Shown: positions 1-6,007 of the stretch, one piece after another
Numbering within the stretch: position 1 is the stretch's first letter
Layout of the letters: every line of letters begins with the position of its first letter
NCBI GenBank assembly: GCA_017475415.1
Contig: JAFVFM010000105.1
Location: 1 to 6,007, forward strand
Origin: Solobacterium sp.
Lineage (GTDB): Bacteria; Bacillota_I; Bacilli_A; Erysipelotrichales; Erysipelotrichaceae
Reading direction: 5' to 3'
DNA: 6,007 bases
Program-made: the position numbers and the translations under genes
Notes under the pieces: model-generated
Told to the model about the DNA's origin: nothing
Database searches by the model: none
Seen by the model: the letters and a program-made list of their open reading frames with translations, nothing else

Positions 1-12
1 ACAATAAAGCTT

Positions 13-48
13 AAAGCTGTAGGTCACAAAATGACTTACAGCTTTTTT
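13..48 (+). terminator. Intrinsic terminator of a plus-strand gene lying left of the window
   Basis: A 14-bp stem pairs 13-26 with 32-45 around the 5-base loop CAAAA. A run of six T (43-48) starts within the stem's 3' arm. The one non-Watson-Crick position (G22 with T36) is a G·U wobble in plus-strand RNA but an A·C mismatch in minus-strand RNA, and the T-run is on the plus strand, so plus-strand termination is favoured. In the minus direction the tail is only TTTAAGCTTTATT, so it could at best be a weak bidirectional terminator for the convergent GNAT gene. The gene it serves is not visible. Confidence 0.75.
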
Positions 49-184
49 CGATGTCGTCACCCACAAATTAAACCATTAGGTATATTGGATAAAAGGATTA
101 TTGTTCGTGAGATAAAAGTAGAATAAACATCGCAGCTCACTAATAGACAAAAAATACGAGCAATTATGCTTTGTGCCACCAATT

Positions 185-679
185 CTACAAAGCAAATACA
201 AGATCATCCCCATCCAGTTCATTAAGTAACTTAAAACCAAGCGAAGTATAGAGACCTTGGGCTTTTTTATTTTCCCTTTCTGTCGCAAGTTTTATAGGTT
301 TTTTAGAATCTGCCGCTTTTAGAATCTGAATAGCTACTTCAGCAGCACTTTTCCCATATCCTTTTCCTTGATAGTTTTTATCAATATAATAGCTAAATGA
401 AAAAGCATCCCCTTCACCAAGCCACTTACAAAGATTGATGAATCCTATGGGTTTTAATTCTTCATTACAGATAATGCAGGGATAATTGTCTTCCTTAAAT
501 AAATATGCTCTGCCAATGGAAAACCAGGCAGGATTAACAAGTTCCTTTTGCCAATCCTCAAGCTGGCATTCATAGGCTACATAAATCAAGTCTGCCTCTG
601 TATTGATTGTTCGAATTGAAACTCGTTCATTTGACCACAATTCGTTACTCACCATTTCCAAAGCTGCTCTAACTCCCAT
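185..679 (-). CDS. GNAT-family N-acetyltransferase, BltD/polyamine acetyltransferase-like
   Basis: This is a single-domain cytoplasmic GNAT enzyme that would move acetyl from acetyl-CoA to an amine; the substrate is not proven. Numbering from the start chosen here (164 aa), the N-terminal strand is NERVSIRTI. The acetyl-CoA pyrophosphate loop QGKGYG is at about 104-109, following strand 4 (FSFSYYID). The C-terminal motif B is ERENKKAQGLYTSLGF, with Asn137 and Tyr144, the usual general acid. The ending GFKLLNELDGDDLVF resembles the spermidine/diamine acetyltransferase BltD of Bacillus, so a polyamine-type substrate is an inference. An in-frame reading extends to GTG 742 (185 aa), but those extra residues lie outside the fold, and the best ribosome site, GGAGG at 684-688, serves ATG 679. 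ATG 655 would fit the domain edge but lacks a good site. It is monocistronic: the nupQ terminator separates it from the transporter operon. Function class is sure; substrate and exact start are less so. Confidence 0.85.
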   Translation of the reverse strand: MGVRAALEMVSNELWSNERVSIRTINTEADLIYVAYECQLEDWQKELVNPAWFSIGRAYLFKEDNYPCIICNEELKPIGFINLCKWLGEGDAFSFSYYIDKNYQGKGYGKSAAEVAIQILKAADSKKPIKLATERENKKAQGLYTSLGFKLLNELDGDDLVFAL

Positions 680-978
680 AATTCCTCCATAAACTAAACT
701 TCCATGTAATCCCAATAAGACAGAATTCATAGATAAATTCACTTAATTAATTCCTACCATTCCTTATGGACTCTATTTTCCTTTGCAATACATTTTATAT
801 TCCTCTAAAGAATGTTATCTTCTCAATCTACCTCATCACATTTTATGAGGCACTTTTTGGCGTTTTCTCACATTTCATGTAAATCTATCTAGGATGATTG
901 ATTCTATCATACAATTTTTTAACTTATTATTCCCTTCTTATTCATATATATGCTTTAGAATTAAACTTACTTGTTCAC
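680..978. other. AT-rich intergenic stretch without a convincing gene
   Basis: Between the GNAT start and the nupQ terminator I see no gene-like reading frame on either strand. On the minus strand there are only tiny frames such as a 6-codon one starting near 793 after GAGG, too short to call. A 6-bp hairpin pairs 831-836 with 845-850 around an 8-base loop and is followed by five T (854-858) on the plus strand, but no plus-strand gene precedes it. The GNAT promoter should lie here on the minus strand. Partial matches exist (TATGAT at 911-906, TTGAGA at 826-821), but none has a partner box at normal spacing, so no promoter is called. Confidence 0.6.
684..688 (-). promoter_or_regulatory. Ribosome binding site deciding the GNAT start
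   Basis: On the minus strand GGAGG is followed by AATT and then ATG at 679. The 4-base spacer is short but usable. The two upstream in-frame starts are weaker: GTG 742 has only TAGGA with a long spacer, and ATG 730 has no purine-rich site near it. ATG 655 is preceded by TTTGGAA only. This supports the 164-aa product. Confidence 0.6.
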
Positions 979-1002
979 AAAAAAGAGATGCTTTCGCATC
1001 TC
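979..1002 (-). terminator. Intrinsic terminator of the nucleoside transporter operon
   Basis: A perfect 7-bp stem pairs 985-991 with 996-1002. Read on the minus strand it is GAGATGC, a GAAA tetraloop (GNRA type), then GCATCTC, immediately followed by six T (984-979). It begins 10 bases after the nupQ stop codon. The T-run occurs only in the minus direction. This closes the operon and insulates the downstream GNAT gene from it. Confidence 0.92.
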
Positions 1003-1012
1003 GATTTGTAAA

Positions 1013-1996
1013 TTAACGTTGTCCCTTATCGTAAGGTATACCTTCTGCCTTAGGTGCTCTAGATTTACCAGCTGAGAAAGCTAAGACAATAAGTACTGCT
1101 AAATAAGGAATAATATTGTAGAAATACATTGGTAAAGGTAATTTAGCTAAGAATTCAACTTGAATATAAACAACACTCAAGCATTTTAAGAATCCAAACA
1201 TTAGGGCACCTAATGCGATTCCTAAAGGATTCCAGTTACCAAAAATCATGATAGCTAAAGCCAAGAAACCCATACCTGCAACAGCACCACTAGCTGTACC
1301 ATTAGCTACTGTAGCGATATATGTATAACCACCTAAGCCAGCTAATGCACCAGAGATTGTTGTACCTAAATATCTCATTTTATATACATTGATACCTACA
1401 GAGTCAGCTGCTTGTGGATTTTCACCACAGGCACGCAAACGTAAACCTGTTTTTGTTTTATATAAGAAGATAGATAGGACAATAAATAAGCCAATACATA
1501 CAAATGTAGAAATATAAGCTTTATCGAAGAATACTCTTAAGAAACCAGGTAGATTACCATTGCTGATAACATAAGAGAAGTCTCTTCTTTCCCCTGCTAA
1601 ATCGACTGCTGTACCCATTTCTAATTGATCTTTAGAAGTAAAGACTTTAATCAAGAATAAGGATAAAGCAGGAGCCAATAAGTTTAATGCTGTACCACCA
1701 ATTGTTTGGTTAGCATTGAACTTAATCGCTGAAATCGATAAGAGATAAGAGAAAGCTGCCCCAGCTAAGGCTGCAAATAGCATACATGTTAAGAATAATA
1801 ATTGTGGATGTGATACAAAGAATGGCACATTTGTACGCAAGAATAAGGCCATTACTGCACCAAAGAAAGCACCGAAAATCATAATACCATCTAAAGCAAT
1901 ATTGATAATACCACTACGTTCCGCAAATACACCTGCTAGTGCGACAATGAGTAGAGGAATCGTAAATATCAATGTTTTTTGTAAAATAAATACCAT
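1013..1996 (-). CDS. nupQ: Nucleoside ABC transporter permease, NupQ/YufQ type
   Basis: This is the second membrane subunit of the nucleoside importer, a 327-aa BPD_transp_2 (LivH/RbsC-like) permease, close to the usual length of about 320. It has about nine hydrophobic segments (roughly residues 8-24, 33-53, 65-90, 100-118, 162-180, 210-230, 237-256, 258-278, 290-309). The family signature ERSGIINIALDGIM spans 26-39. The cytoplasmic loop TGLRLRACGENPQAADSVG (183-201) is the part that contacts the ATPase in this family. The C-terminal tail is short and basic. ATG 1996 is chosen because AGGAGG lies 8 bases upstream and the protein starts right at the first membrane segment. Only 12 bases separate it from nupP, and it is the last gene before a strong terminator. 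It should pair with NupP to form the translocation pathway. Nucleoside as substrate rests on family and operon context rather than on binding residues seen here. Confidence 0.93.
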   Translation of the reverse strand: MVFILQKTLIFTIPLLIVALAGVFAERSGIINIALDGIMIFGAFFGAVMALFLRTNVPFFVSHPQLLFLTCMLFAALAGAAFSYLLSISAIKFNANQTIGGTALNLLAPALSLFLIKVFTSKDQLEMGTAVDLAGERRDFSYVISNGNLPGFLRVFFDKAYISTFVCIGLFIVLSIFLYKTKTGLRLRACGENPQAADSVGINVYKMRYLGTTISGALAGLGGYTYIATVANGTASGAVAGMGFLALAIMIFGNWNPLGIALGALMFGFLKCLSVVYIQVEFLAKLPLPMYFYNIIPYLAVLIVLAFSAGKSRAPKAEGIPYDKGQR

Positions 1997-2004
1997 ATAC
2001 TTCC

Positions 2005-2011
2005 CCTCCTA
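2005..2011 (-). promoter_or_regulatory. nupQ ribosome binding site fused to the nupP stop codon
   Basis: On the minus strand TAGGAGG contains both the nupP stop (TAG, 2011-2009) and the complete Shine-Dalgarno AGGAGG (2010-2005), followed by an 8-base spacer to ATG 1996. A ribosome terminating on nupP sits on the nupQ initiation site, which favours translational coupling and equal amounts of the two permeases. Confidence 0.8.
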
Positions 2012-3151
2012 TCGAACCTTTTCTACACCTTTTATTTTCATCACTGAAATAATATAGCGCGCAAAGCCTGAGAAATAAACAATCATCGCAATAATCAATT
2101 GGGATACATATTCATTAAATGCAGTATTTGCTGCTAAGTTTGAACCACCAACGTTGATAAACTTTAAGAATAAAGCACTGAAGATTACGCCAATTGGATT
2201 ATTAGATGCTAATAATGCAGCTGAGATACCATTAAAGCCATCAGCAGGAAGTGTTAAATAGGTTTCCCATTTGAAGTCCTGATGACCATTTAATGCCCAT
2301 AATGCAGCACCAGAAGCTGCTAAAGCACCTGCTATAGCCATAGAAAGAATAATATTTCTCTTTTCATTCATACCTGCATATTTAGATGCATTCTTATTGA
2401 AACCACAGGCTTGTAATTCATAACCGAAGGTTGTCTTATTCATGATGATATACATAACAATCGCTACGAATATGGCGATGAAAATTGAAATATCCACATA
2501 AGATTTAACAGAACCACCAGAGAATAAGCTATCTAAGCCTAAGGTTGGTGTTGCGATATTATTGGTTTCTGTTTTCACAATGAAGTTAACTTTTGTTTCT
2601 GCATAGTTAATGAATTTAGAATCCGCAAATACCCAACTGACTACATTGGCTGCAATCCAGTTTGACATAATACAAACAATAACTTCATTTAGATTTAAGA
2701 AAGCTTTAAACATACCTGGTATCGCACCCCAAAGTGCACCTGCTAATGCACCTGCTAATAGAGCTAAAATCCATATAATTGCAGGTGGAACAACTGAACT
2801 TGGTATCGATAAGGATACGATTAAGGCAGCCATAGCCCCCATCAAATATTGACCTGGAGCACCGATGTTGAATAAGCCTGTTTTAAAAGCAATCGCAACA
2901 GATAAACCAGTAAAGATTAATGGAGTAGTATTGAATAACATATTACCTAATTGGAACATGGCATTTCTACCACTCGAAAATGGACCACTTAATACAATTC
3001 CTAAGCCTTGGAAGGCTTGGCCAATAGGGATATCTTTAGTAAATATCGCTAACAACAATAGCACAACGAAGCCTACAAAGATACCACCAAGAATACATAA
3101 GATGGAAGCAATTAATGAACGTGTACCATCTTTTTTCAAAAATTCCTTCAT
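2009..3151 (-). CDS. nupP: Nucleoside ABC transporter permease, NupP/YufP type
   Basis: This is the first membrane subunit of the importer, 380 aa, slightly longer than the roughly 350 aa of the Bacillus relative. A cytoplasmic basic N-terminus (KKDGTR) leads to a membrane segment at about 14-38. Further segments are at about 74-92, 97-117, 122-143, 155-175, 219-238, 266-287, 310-330 and 348-366. The BPD_transp_2 signature KTGLFNIGAPGQYLMG is at 90-105, and the ATPase-contact loop FGYELQACGFNKNASKYAG is at 242-260. The motif FNGISAALLASNNPIG (306-321) is typical of nucleoside-type permeases of this branch. A hydrophilic loop at about 176-218, predicted extracytoplasmic, probably meets the lipoprotein. 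ATG 3151 shares its A with the TAA of nupO, and AAGGAG (3165-3160) lies 8 bases upstream inside the nupO coding end. It and NupQ are distant homologues that form a heterodimeric pore. Confidence 0.93.
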   Translation of the reverse strand: MKEFLKKDGTRSLIASILCILGGIFVGFVVLLLLAIFTKDIPIGQAFQGLGIVLSGPFSSGRNAMFQLGNMLFNTTPLIFTGLSVAIAFKTGLFNIGAPGQYLMGAMAALIVSLSIPSSVVPPAIIWILALLAGALAGALWGAIPGMFKAFLNLNEVIVCIMSNWIAANVVSWVFADSKFINYAETKVNFIVKTETNNIATPTLGLDSLFSGGSVKSYVDISIFIAIFVAIVMYIIMNKTTFGYELQACGFNKNASKYAGMNEKRNIILSMAIAGALAASGAALWALNGHQDFKWETYLTLPADGFNGISAALLASNNPIGVIFSALFLKFINVGGSNLAANTAFNEYVSQLIIAMIVYFSGFARYIISVMKIKGVEKVR

Positions 3152-3165
3152 TAGTGAGTCTCCTT
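3149..3165 (-). promoter_or_regulatory. nupO-nupP coupled stop/start (TAATG) with internal ribosome binding site
   Basis: On the minus strand the nupO stop TAA (3153-3151) and the nupP start ATG (3151-3149) share one base. The Shine-Dalgarno AAGGAG (3165-3160) is read as the Lys-Glu codons near the NupO C-terminus. This is a classic termination-reinitiation arrangement, which would hold ATPase and permease synthesis in step. Confidence 0.8.
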
Positions 3166-4731
3166 TCCTTGTCTCTTCGCACCAGCCATGTATAGACCAA
3201 GTTCTTGAACATTTGTTTTCTTAGGATCTAATTCACCAACAATTTCACCTTCATACATAACTAAAATACGATCGGATAAATTCATTACTTCTTCTAATTC
3301 TAAAGATACTAATAATACAGCAGCACCTTCATCACGTTTTCTAAAAATTTCTTTATGAATAAATTCAATTGCCCCTACGTCTAGTCCACGTGTTGGCTGT
3401 ACGGCAATCAATAAACGATGTTCACGGTCAATTTCTCTAGCGATAATTGCCTTTTGTTGGTTACCACCAGACATAGAACGTGTAATGGTAATTGGACCTT
3501 GACCACTACGTACATCGAATTGTTCAATTAAGCCTTCACTATAGCTTCTCACTTCTCCAAAGTTAATGAAGCCATTATTATGGAATCTTGGTTCAAAATA
3601 GCGTTGTAATACGATATTTTGTTCCAAAGTATAATCCAATACTAGACCATGTTTATGTCTATCTTCTGGGATGTGACTAATACCATGCGTATTACGGTAA
3701 CGAATGGATTTATGGGTGATATCTTCCATTTGATCCCCTACCAATAATTCTACCTTACCGCTTTTTATTGGTTCTAAGCCAGTTAAACCATAGACAAATT
3801 CACTTTGTCCATTGCCATCAATACCAGCTATACAAACAATTTCTCCAGCCCTTACTTCCAGTGATACATTGTGTACAGAATCTTTATTATGAATGTGATC
3901 ATGTACACACATATCACTAATCTTTAAAATTGTTTCTTTTGGTTTCGCTTCGTCTTTATCTACTCGGAATTTTACGTCTCTACCAACCATCATGTTGGAT
4001 AATTCTTCTTTACTAGAATTCTTGATATCGACTGTACCAATATATTTACCTTTACGTAATACACTACAACGATCCGCTACTTCCATGATTTCATTTAGCT
4101 TATGCGAGATAAATAAGATGGATTTACCTTCAGCAGCTAAGCCCTTCATGATAGCCATTAATTCATCAATTTCTTGTGGTGTTAATACAGCAGTTGGTTC
4201 ATCGAAAATTAAGATTTCATTATCATGGTATAACATCTTTAGAATTTCTGTTCTTTGTTGCATACCTACAGTAATATTTTCTACCAAAGCATCTGGATCA
4301 ATATTTAATCCATAATTCTCTGATAATTCCATTACCTTCTTACGTGCATCATCCATTTGTAAGAAACCATTCTTTGTCGTTTCAACACCAAGAATAATAT
4401 TCTCTAATACCGTAAATACTTCAACCAATTTAAAGTGTTGGTGCACCATTCCAATACCCAAGTCATTCGCATCATTTGGGTCATTGATTTTTACTACTTT
4501 ACCATTCTTTAGGATTTCTCCTTCCTCCGGTTGATACAAGCCAAAAAGAACACTCATTAGTGTAGATTTGCCTGCACCATTTTCTCCCAATAAGGCATGA
4601 ATTTCTCCACGACATAATTGAAGATTGATATGGTCATTCGCAATAATACCTGGGAATACTTTCGTAATATCCCTTAGCTCAATGACAATATCATTATCTT
4701 CTTTTGGGAGTACAGTTTTTGCATTATCCAT
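3151..4731 (-). CDS. nupO: Nucleoside ABC transporter ATP-binding protein (two fused ATPase domains), NupO/YufO type
   Basis: This 526-aa cytoplasmic protein powers nucleoside import and has the RbsA/MglA-like layout of two ABC domains in one chain. Domain 1 has Walker A GENGAGKS (49-56), Q-loop Gln98, signature ITVGMQQR (153-160), Walker B ILIFDEPT (173-180, catalytic Glu178) and H-loop His210. Domain 2 starts near 265. Its Walker A is degenerate (GIDGNGQS, 303-310, no lysine), its signature SGGNQQK (421-427) is good, Walker B has Gln445 where the catalytic Glu should be (AVQPTRGLD), and Ser476 replaces the H-loop His. Such asymmetry is normal for this family and implies one fully competent ATP site. 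ATG 4731 follows AAAGGGG with a 10-base spacer. The 141-base gap from the lipoprotein gene carries two hairpins. The 3' end overlaps nupP by one base. Sugar or purine export roles are less likely given the BMP lipoprotein partner. Confidence 0.95.
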   Translation of the reverse strand: MDNAKTVLPKEDNDIVIELRDITKVFPGIIANDHINLQLCRGEIHALLGENGAGKSTLMSVLFGLYQPEEGEILKNGKVVKINDPNDANDLGIGMVHQHFKLVEVFTVLENIILGVETTKNGFLQMDDARKKVMELSENYGLNIDPDALVENITVGMQQRTEILKMLYHDNEILIFDEPTAVLTPQEIDELMAIMKGLAAEGKSILFISHKLNEIMEVADRCSVLRKGKYIGTVDIKNSSKEELSNMMVGRDVKFRVDKDEAKPKETILKISDMCVHDHIHNKDSVHNVSLEVRAGEIVCIAGIDGNGQSEFVYGLTGLEPIKSGKVELLVGDQMEDITHKSIRYRNTHGISHIPEDRHKHGLVLDYTLEQNIVLQRYFEPRFHNNGFINFGEVRSYSEGLIEQFDVRSGQGPITITRSMSGGNQQKAIIAREIDREHRLLIAVQPTRGLDVGAIEFIHKEIFRKRDEGAAVLLVSLELEEVMNLSDRILVMYEGEIVGELDPKKTNVQELGLYMAGAKRQGKETH

Positions 4732-4753
4732 TTTTCTATAACCCCTTTCTTAT

Positions 4754-4814
4754 TCAAGTTCTTTACTTTTCTAAAAAGATAAATTTTATCCTGATAGAAA
4801 AATAAAGAACTTGA
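4754..4814 (-). promoter_or_regulatory. Long intercistronic hairpin just upstream of nupO
   Basis: A 19-bp stem pairs 4796-4814 with 4754-4772 around a 23-base loop. The only imperfect position (4766/4802) is a G·U wobble in minus-strand RNA but a C·A mismatch on the other strand, which fits a role in the operon mRNA. The loop can form a small extra AT-only hairpin (GATAA/TTATC). No T-run follows the stem; the next bases lead into the nupO ribosome site at 4742-4748, which stays unpaired. It is therefore unlikely to be a terminator. A role in mRNA processing, stability or translation control is an inference. Confidence 0.6.
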
Positions 4815-4852
4815 TTTTAGAAAGATAGGAATGGCACATGCCATTCCTATCT
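4815..4852 (-). terminator. Perfect hairpin after the lipoprotein gene, possible partial terminator or 3' stabiliser
   Basis: A perfect 13-bp stem pairs 4840-4852 with 4823-4835 around a 4-base loop (ATGT on the minus strand), starting 20 bases after the lipoprotein stop codon. The following minus-strand bases are TTCTAAAA, a poor T-run, so complete termination is not expected and the downstream genes probably depend on read-through. In ABC operons such hairpins often protect the binding-protein transcript, giving lipoprotein excess over membrane subunits. That role is inferred here. Confidence 0.5.
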
Positions 4853-4872
4853 AATGCACAGTGATTGATAAA

Positions 4873-6000
4873 TTATTCAAATGTAACTTTAACTTTATCG
4901 AAGCCTTTTAACCAGTCGCCATTATTAGCTTGTTCTGGAACATCATCTTTTGGAGTAATTTCGCCACTTGCGATCTTAGCGAGAACTTCTTTATATTGAT
5001 CAACTGTGAAGTTCTTTAAAGACCATGTGTCTTCAGGAAGACCTGTAGCATTATCAGCAGCACCTAAGTTTTGTGCTACATTCTTTAATTCAGTATCCCA
5101 TTTGCCATCATAGTATTGGCCTAATACTTGTTCTACAGAAGCAGATAAACCTTTAACAGCACTTGTGATAACTTTAGAAGATTCACCAGATTGGTCAACG
5201 TCTACACCAATGATTCTAGCTGTATCATACTCAGCAGAAGCAGATAAAACAGATTGGAACATAGATCCACCACAAGCGAATACTACTTCTGTTCCATCAG
5301 CGTACCAACCAGCGATTTGTGTTTGTAATTCAGGAGAAGCAGAGAAAGATTCACCAAATTTGTAAGAATATTTACATGTGATATCTTTGTTGTCTTCTTT
5401 TGCTGCAGCATCAGCACCTTGTAAGAAGCCATAACCGAAACGGTTAACAGCAGGGTTACCACCGCCGCCACCACCAATAAAGCCTAATTTTGTATAGCCT
5501 TCTTTAACAGCAGCGTAACCAGCTAAGTAACCAGATTCTTGTTCTTTATAAACAATAGCTGTTACATTGTCTAAACCCATTGCCCATCCATCAACGAATA
5601 CGAATTTAACATCTGGATTTTCTTTTGCTACAGTTTCAATAGCAGTAGCTTGTAAGAAGCCTGGTGTTACGATTACTTCTGCACCATTTTCGATAGCTTG
5701 CTTCATTGCATCGATTCTGTCATTGTCTGTTGCGTCAGAACCATTTGCAGGTTGATAATACTTCATTGAGATACCATTATCATCTGCATACTTTTTCGCA
5801 CCTTCGTAAGTACCTTGGTTGAAGCCCTTATCCATTAATTGGCCAACGTCAGTAACTACGGCAATCTTAGCACCAGAATCTGTTGTAGCCTCGCTACCAC
5901 CACCATTACTGTTGCTGTTGTTAGCGCTTTCGCCTCCACCACAAGCGACAAGGCCTGCTGTAAGAGCTAATGCAAGAGAAGCTTTTAATAATTTATTCAT
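4873..6000 (-). CDS. nupN: BMP-family nucleoside-binding lipoprotein (substrate-binding subunit)
   Basis: This 375-aa lipoprotein is anchored outside the membrane, where it binds nucleosides and delivers them to the permeases. Residues 1-19 are a lipoprotein signal peptide (basic MNKLLK, hydrophobic core) with lipobox LVAC, so Cys20 would be lipidated. A Gly/Ser/Asn-rich linker follows to about 44. The BMP (PnrA-like) fold then starts with KIAVVTDVGQLMDKGFNQ (45-62); DKGFN at 57-61 corresponds to the family's ligand-stacking Phe region. Later landmarks are FVFVDG (133-138), a run of six Gly (176-181) before NPAVNRFGYGFLQGA, FACGGSMF (241-248) and IGVDVDQ (264-270), followed by ITSAVKG. ATG 6000 is right for the signal peptide, but its ribosome site and promoter lie beyond the window edge. 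It is the first gene of the set in this window. Autoinducer or general sugar binding is less likely because the permeases and ATPase are all of the BMP-partner type. Confidence 0.94.
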   Translation of the reverse strand: MNKLLKASLALALTAGLVACGGGESANNSNSNGGGSEATTDSGAKIAVVTDVGQLMDKGFNQGTYEGAKKYADDNGISMKYYQPANGSDATDNDRIDAMKQAIENGAEVIVTPGFLQATAIETVAKENPDVKFVFVDGWAMGLDNVTAIVYKEQESGYLAGYAAVKEGYTKLGFIGGGGGGNPAVNRFGYGFLQGADAAAKEDNKDITCKYSYKFGESFSASPELQTQIAGWYADGTEVVFACGGSMFQSVLSASAEYDTARIIGVDVDQSGESSKVITSAVKGLSASVEQVLGQYYDGKWDTELKNVAQNLGAADNATGLPEDTWSLKNFTVDQYKEVLAKIASGEITPKDDVPEQANNGDWLKGFDKVKVTFE

Positions 6001-6007
6001 TATTTCT

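Noticed and set aside
168..193. 7-bp hairpin over the GNAT stop codon, followed by six T at 154-149 on the minus strand
   Set aside because: The loop is 12 bases, the stem mostly AT, and the T-run starts 13 bases after the stem, so it does not fit an intrinsic terminator; noted only as a weak possibility for the GNAT 3' end.
76..288. 70-codon minus-strand frame overlapping the end of the GNAT gene
   Set aside because: It overlaps the GNAT coding end in another frame, has no ribosome site evident, and its product is a low-complexity Leu/Tyr/Phe-rich string with no recognisable domain.
782..798. Six-codon frame (MYCKGK) after GAGG on the minus strand, possible leader peptide
   Set aside because: Too short to distinguish from chance, and no attenuator structure linked to the GNAT gene was found.
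831..858. Plus-strand hairpin with a T-run in the intergenic stretch
   Set aside because: A 6-bp stem with an 8-base loop is marginal and no plus-strand gene leads into it.
901..934. Possible minus-strand promoter with -10 TATGAT (911-906)
   Set aside because: The hexamer 17 bases upstream is GGGAAT, which does not resemble a -35 box, and the preceding TG is not at extended -10 spacing.
2865..3224. 119-codon plus-strand frame opposite nupP/nupO
   Set aside because: It is antisense to well-supported family proteins across its whole length. Such long antisense frames are expected opposite constrained coding sequence.
3992..4315. 107-codon plus-strand frame opposite nupO
   Set aside because: It lies antisense to the first ATPase domain, with no ribosome site or domain evidence.
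3151..4731. Missing Walker A lysine and catalytic Glu in the second NupO ATPase domain, considered as inactivating damage
   Set aside because: The same degenerate second site is normal in this double-domain ATPase family, and the reading frame is intact.

Overview
The window looks like chromosome from a low-GC, AT-rich Gram-positive bacterium (Bacillota). The grounds are strong AGGAGG-type ribosome binding sites, short intergenic gaps, TAA/TAG stops, intrinsic terminators with T-runs, and a lipobox signal peptide on the substrate-binding protein. Genus cannot be fixed from the sequence. All five genes lie on the minus strand, so transcription runs from high to low coordinates.

Positions 6000 to 1013 hold a complete nucleoside ABC importer of the BMP/YufNOPQ (NupNOPQ) type. 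In transcription order these are a BMP-family lipoprotein that captures the ligand (4873-6000), a double-domain ATPase (3151-4731) and two BPD_transp_2 permeases (2009-3151 and 1013-1996). The ATPase and first permease overlap by one base (TAATG), and the second permease's Shine-Dalgarno overlaps the stop codon of the first. These features point to one coupled mRNA for the membrane complex. A strong hairpin with a T-run ends the operon at 979-1002. The promoter and any operator of the operon lie beyond the right edge; only 7 bases precede the lipoprotein start.

The only sizeable gap in the operon (4732-4872) is largely occupied by two hairpins: a perfect 13-bp stem and, next to it, a 19-bp stem. 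They separate the lipoprotein cistron from the ATPase/permease cistrons. They are the most interesting unexplained structure here, and probably set unequal expression of binding protein and transporter.

Left of the operon, an AT-rich stretch with no convincing gene (680-978) leads to a small GNAT N-acetyltransferase (185-679), best matched to the polyamine-acetyltransferase (BltD-like) group. At the left edge a hairpin with a T-run (13-48) reads as a terminator for a plus-strand gene outside the window, so the GNAT gene converges with that neighbour.

No RNA genes, insertion sequences, CRISPR arrays or phage features were seen. The window is mainly a well-known transport system, and I found no evidence of an undescribed system.
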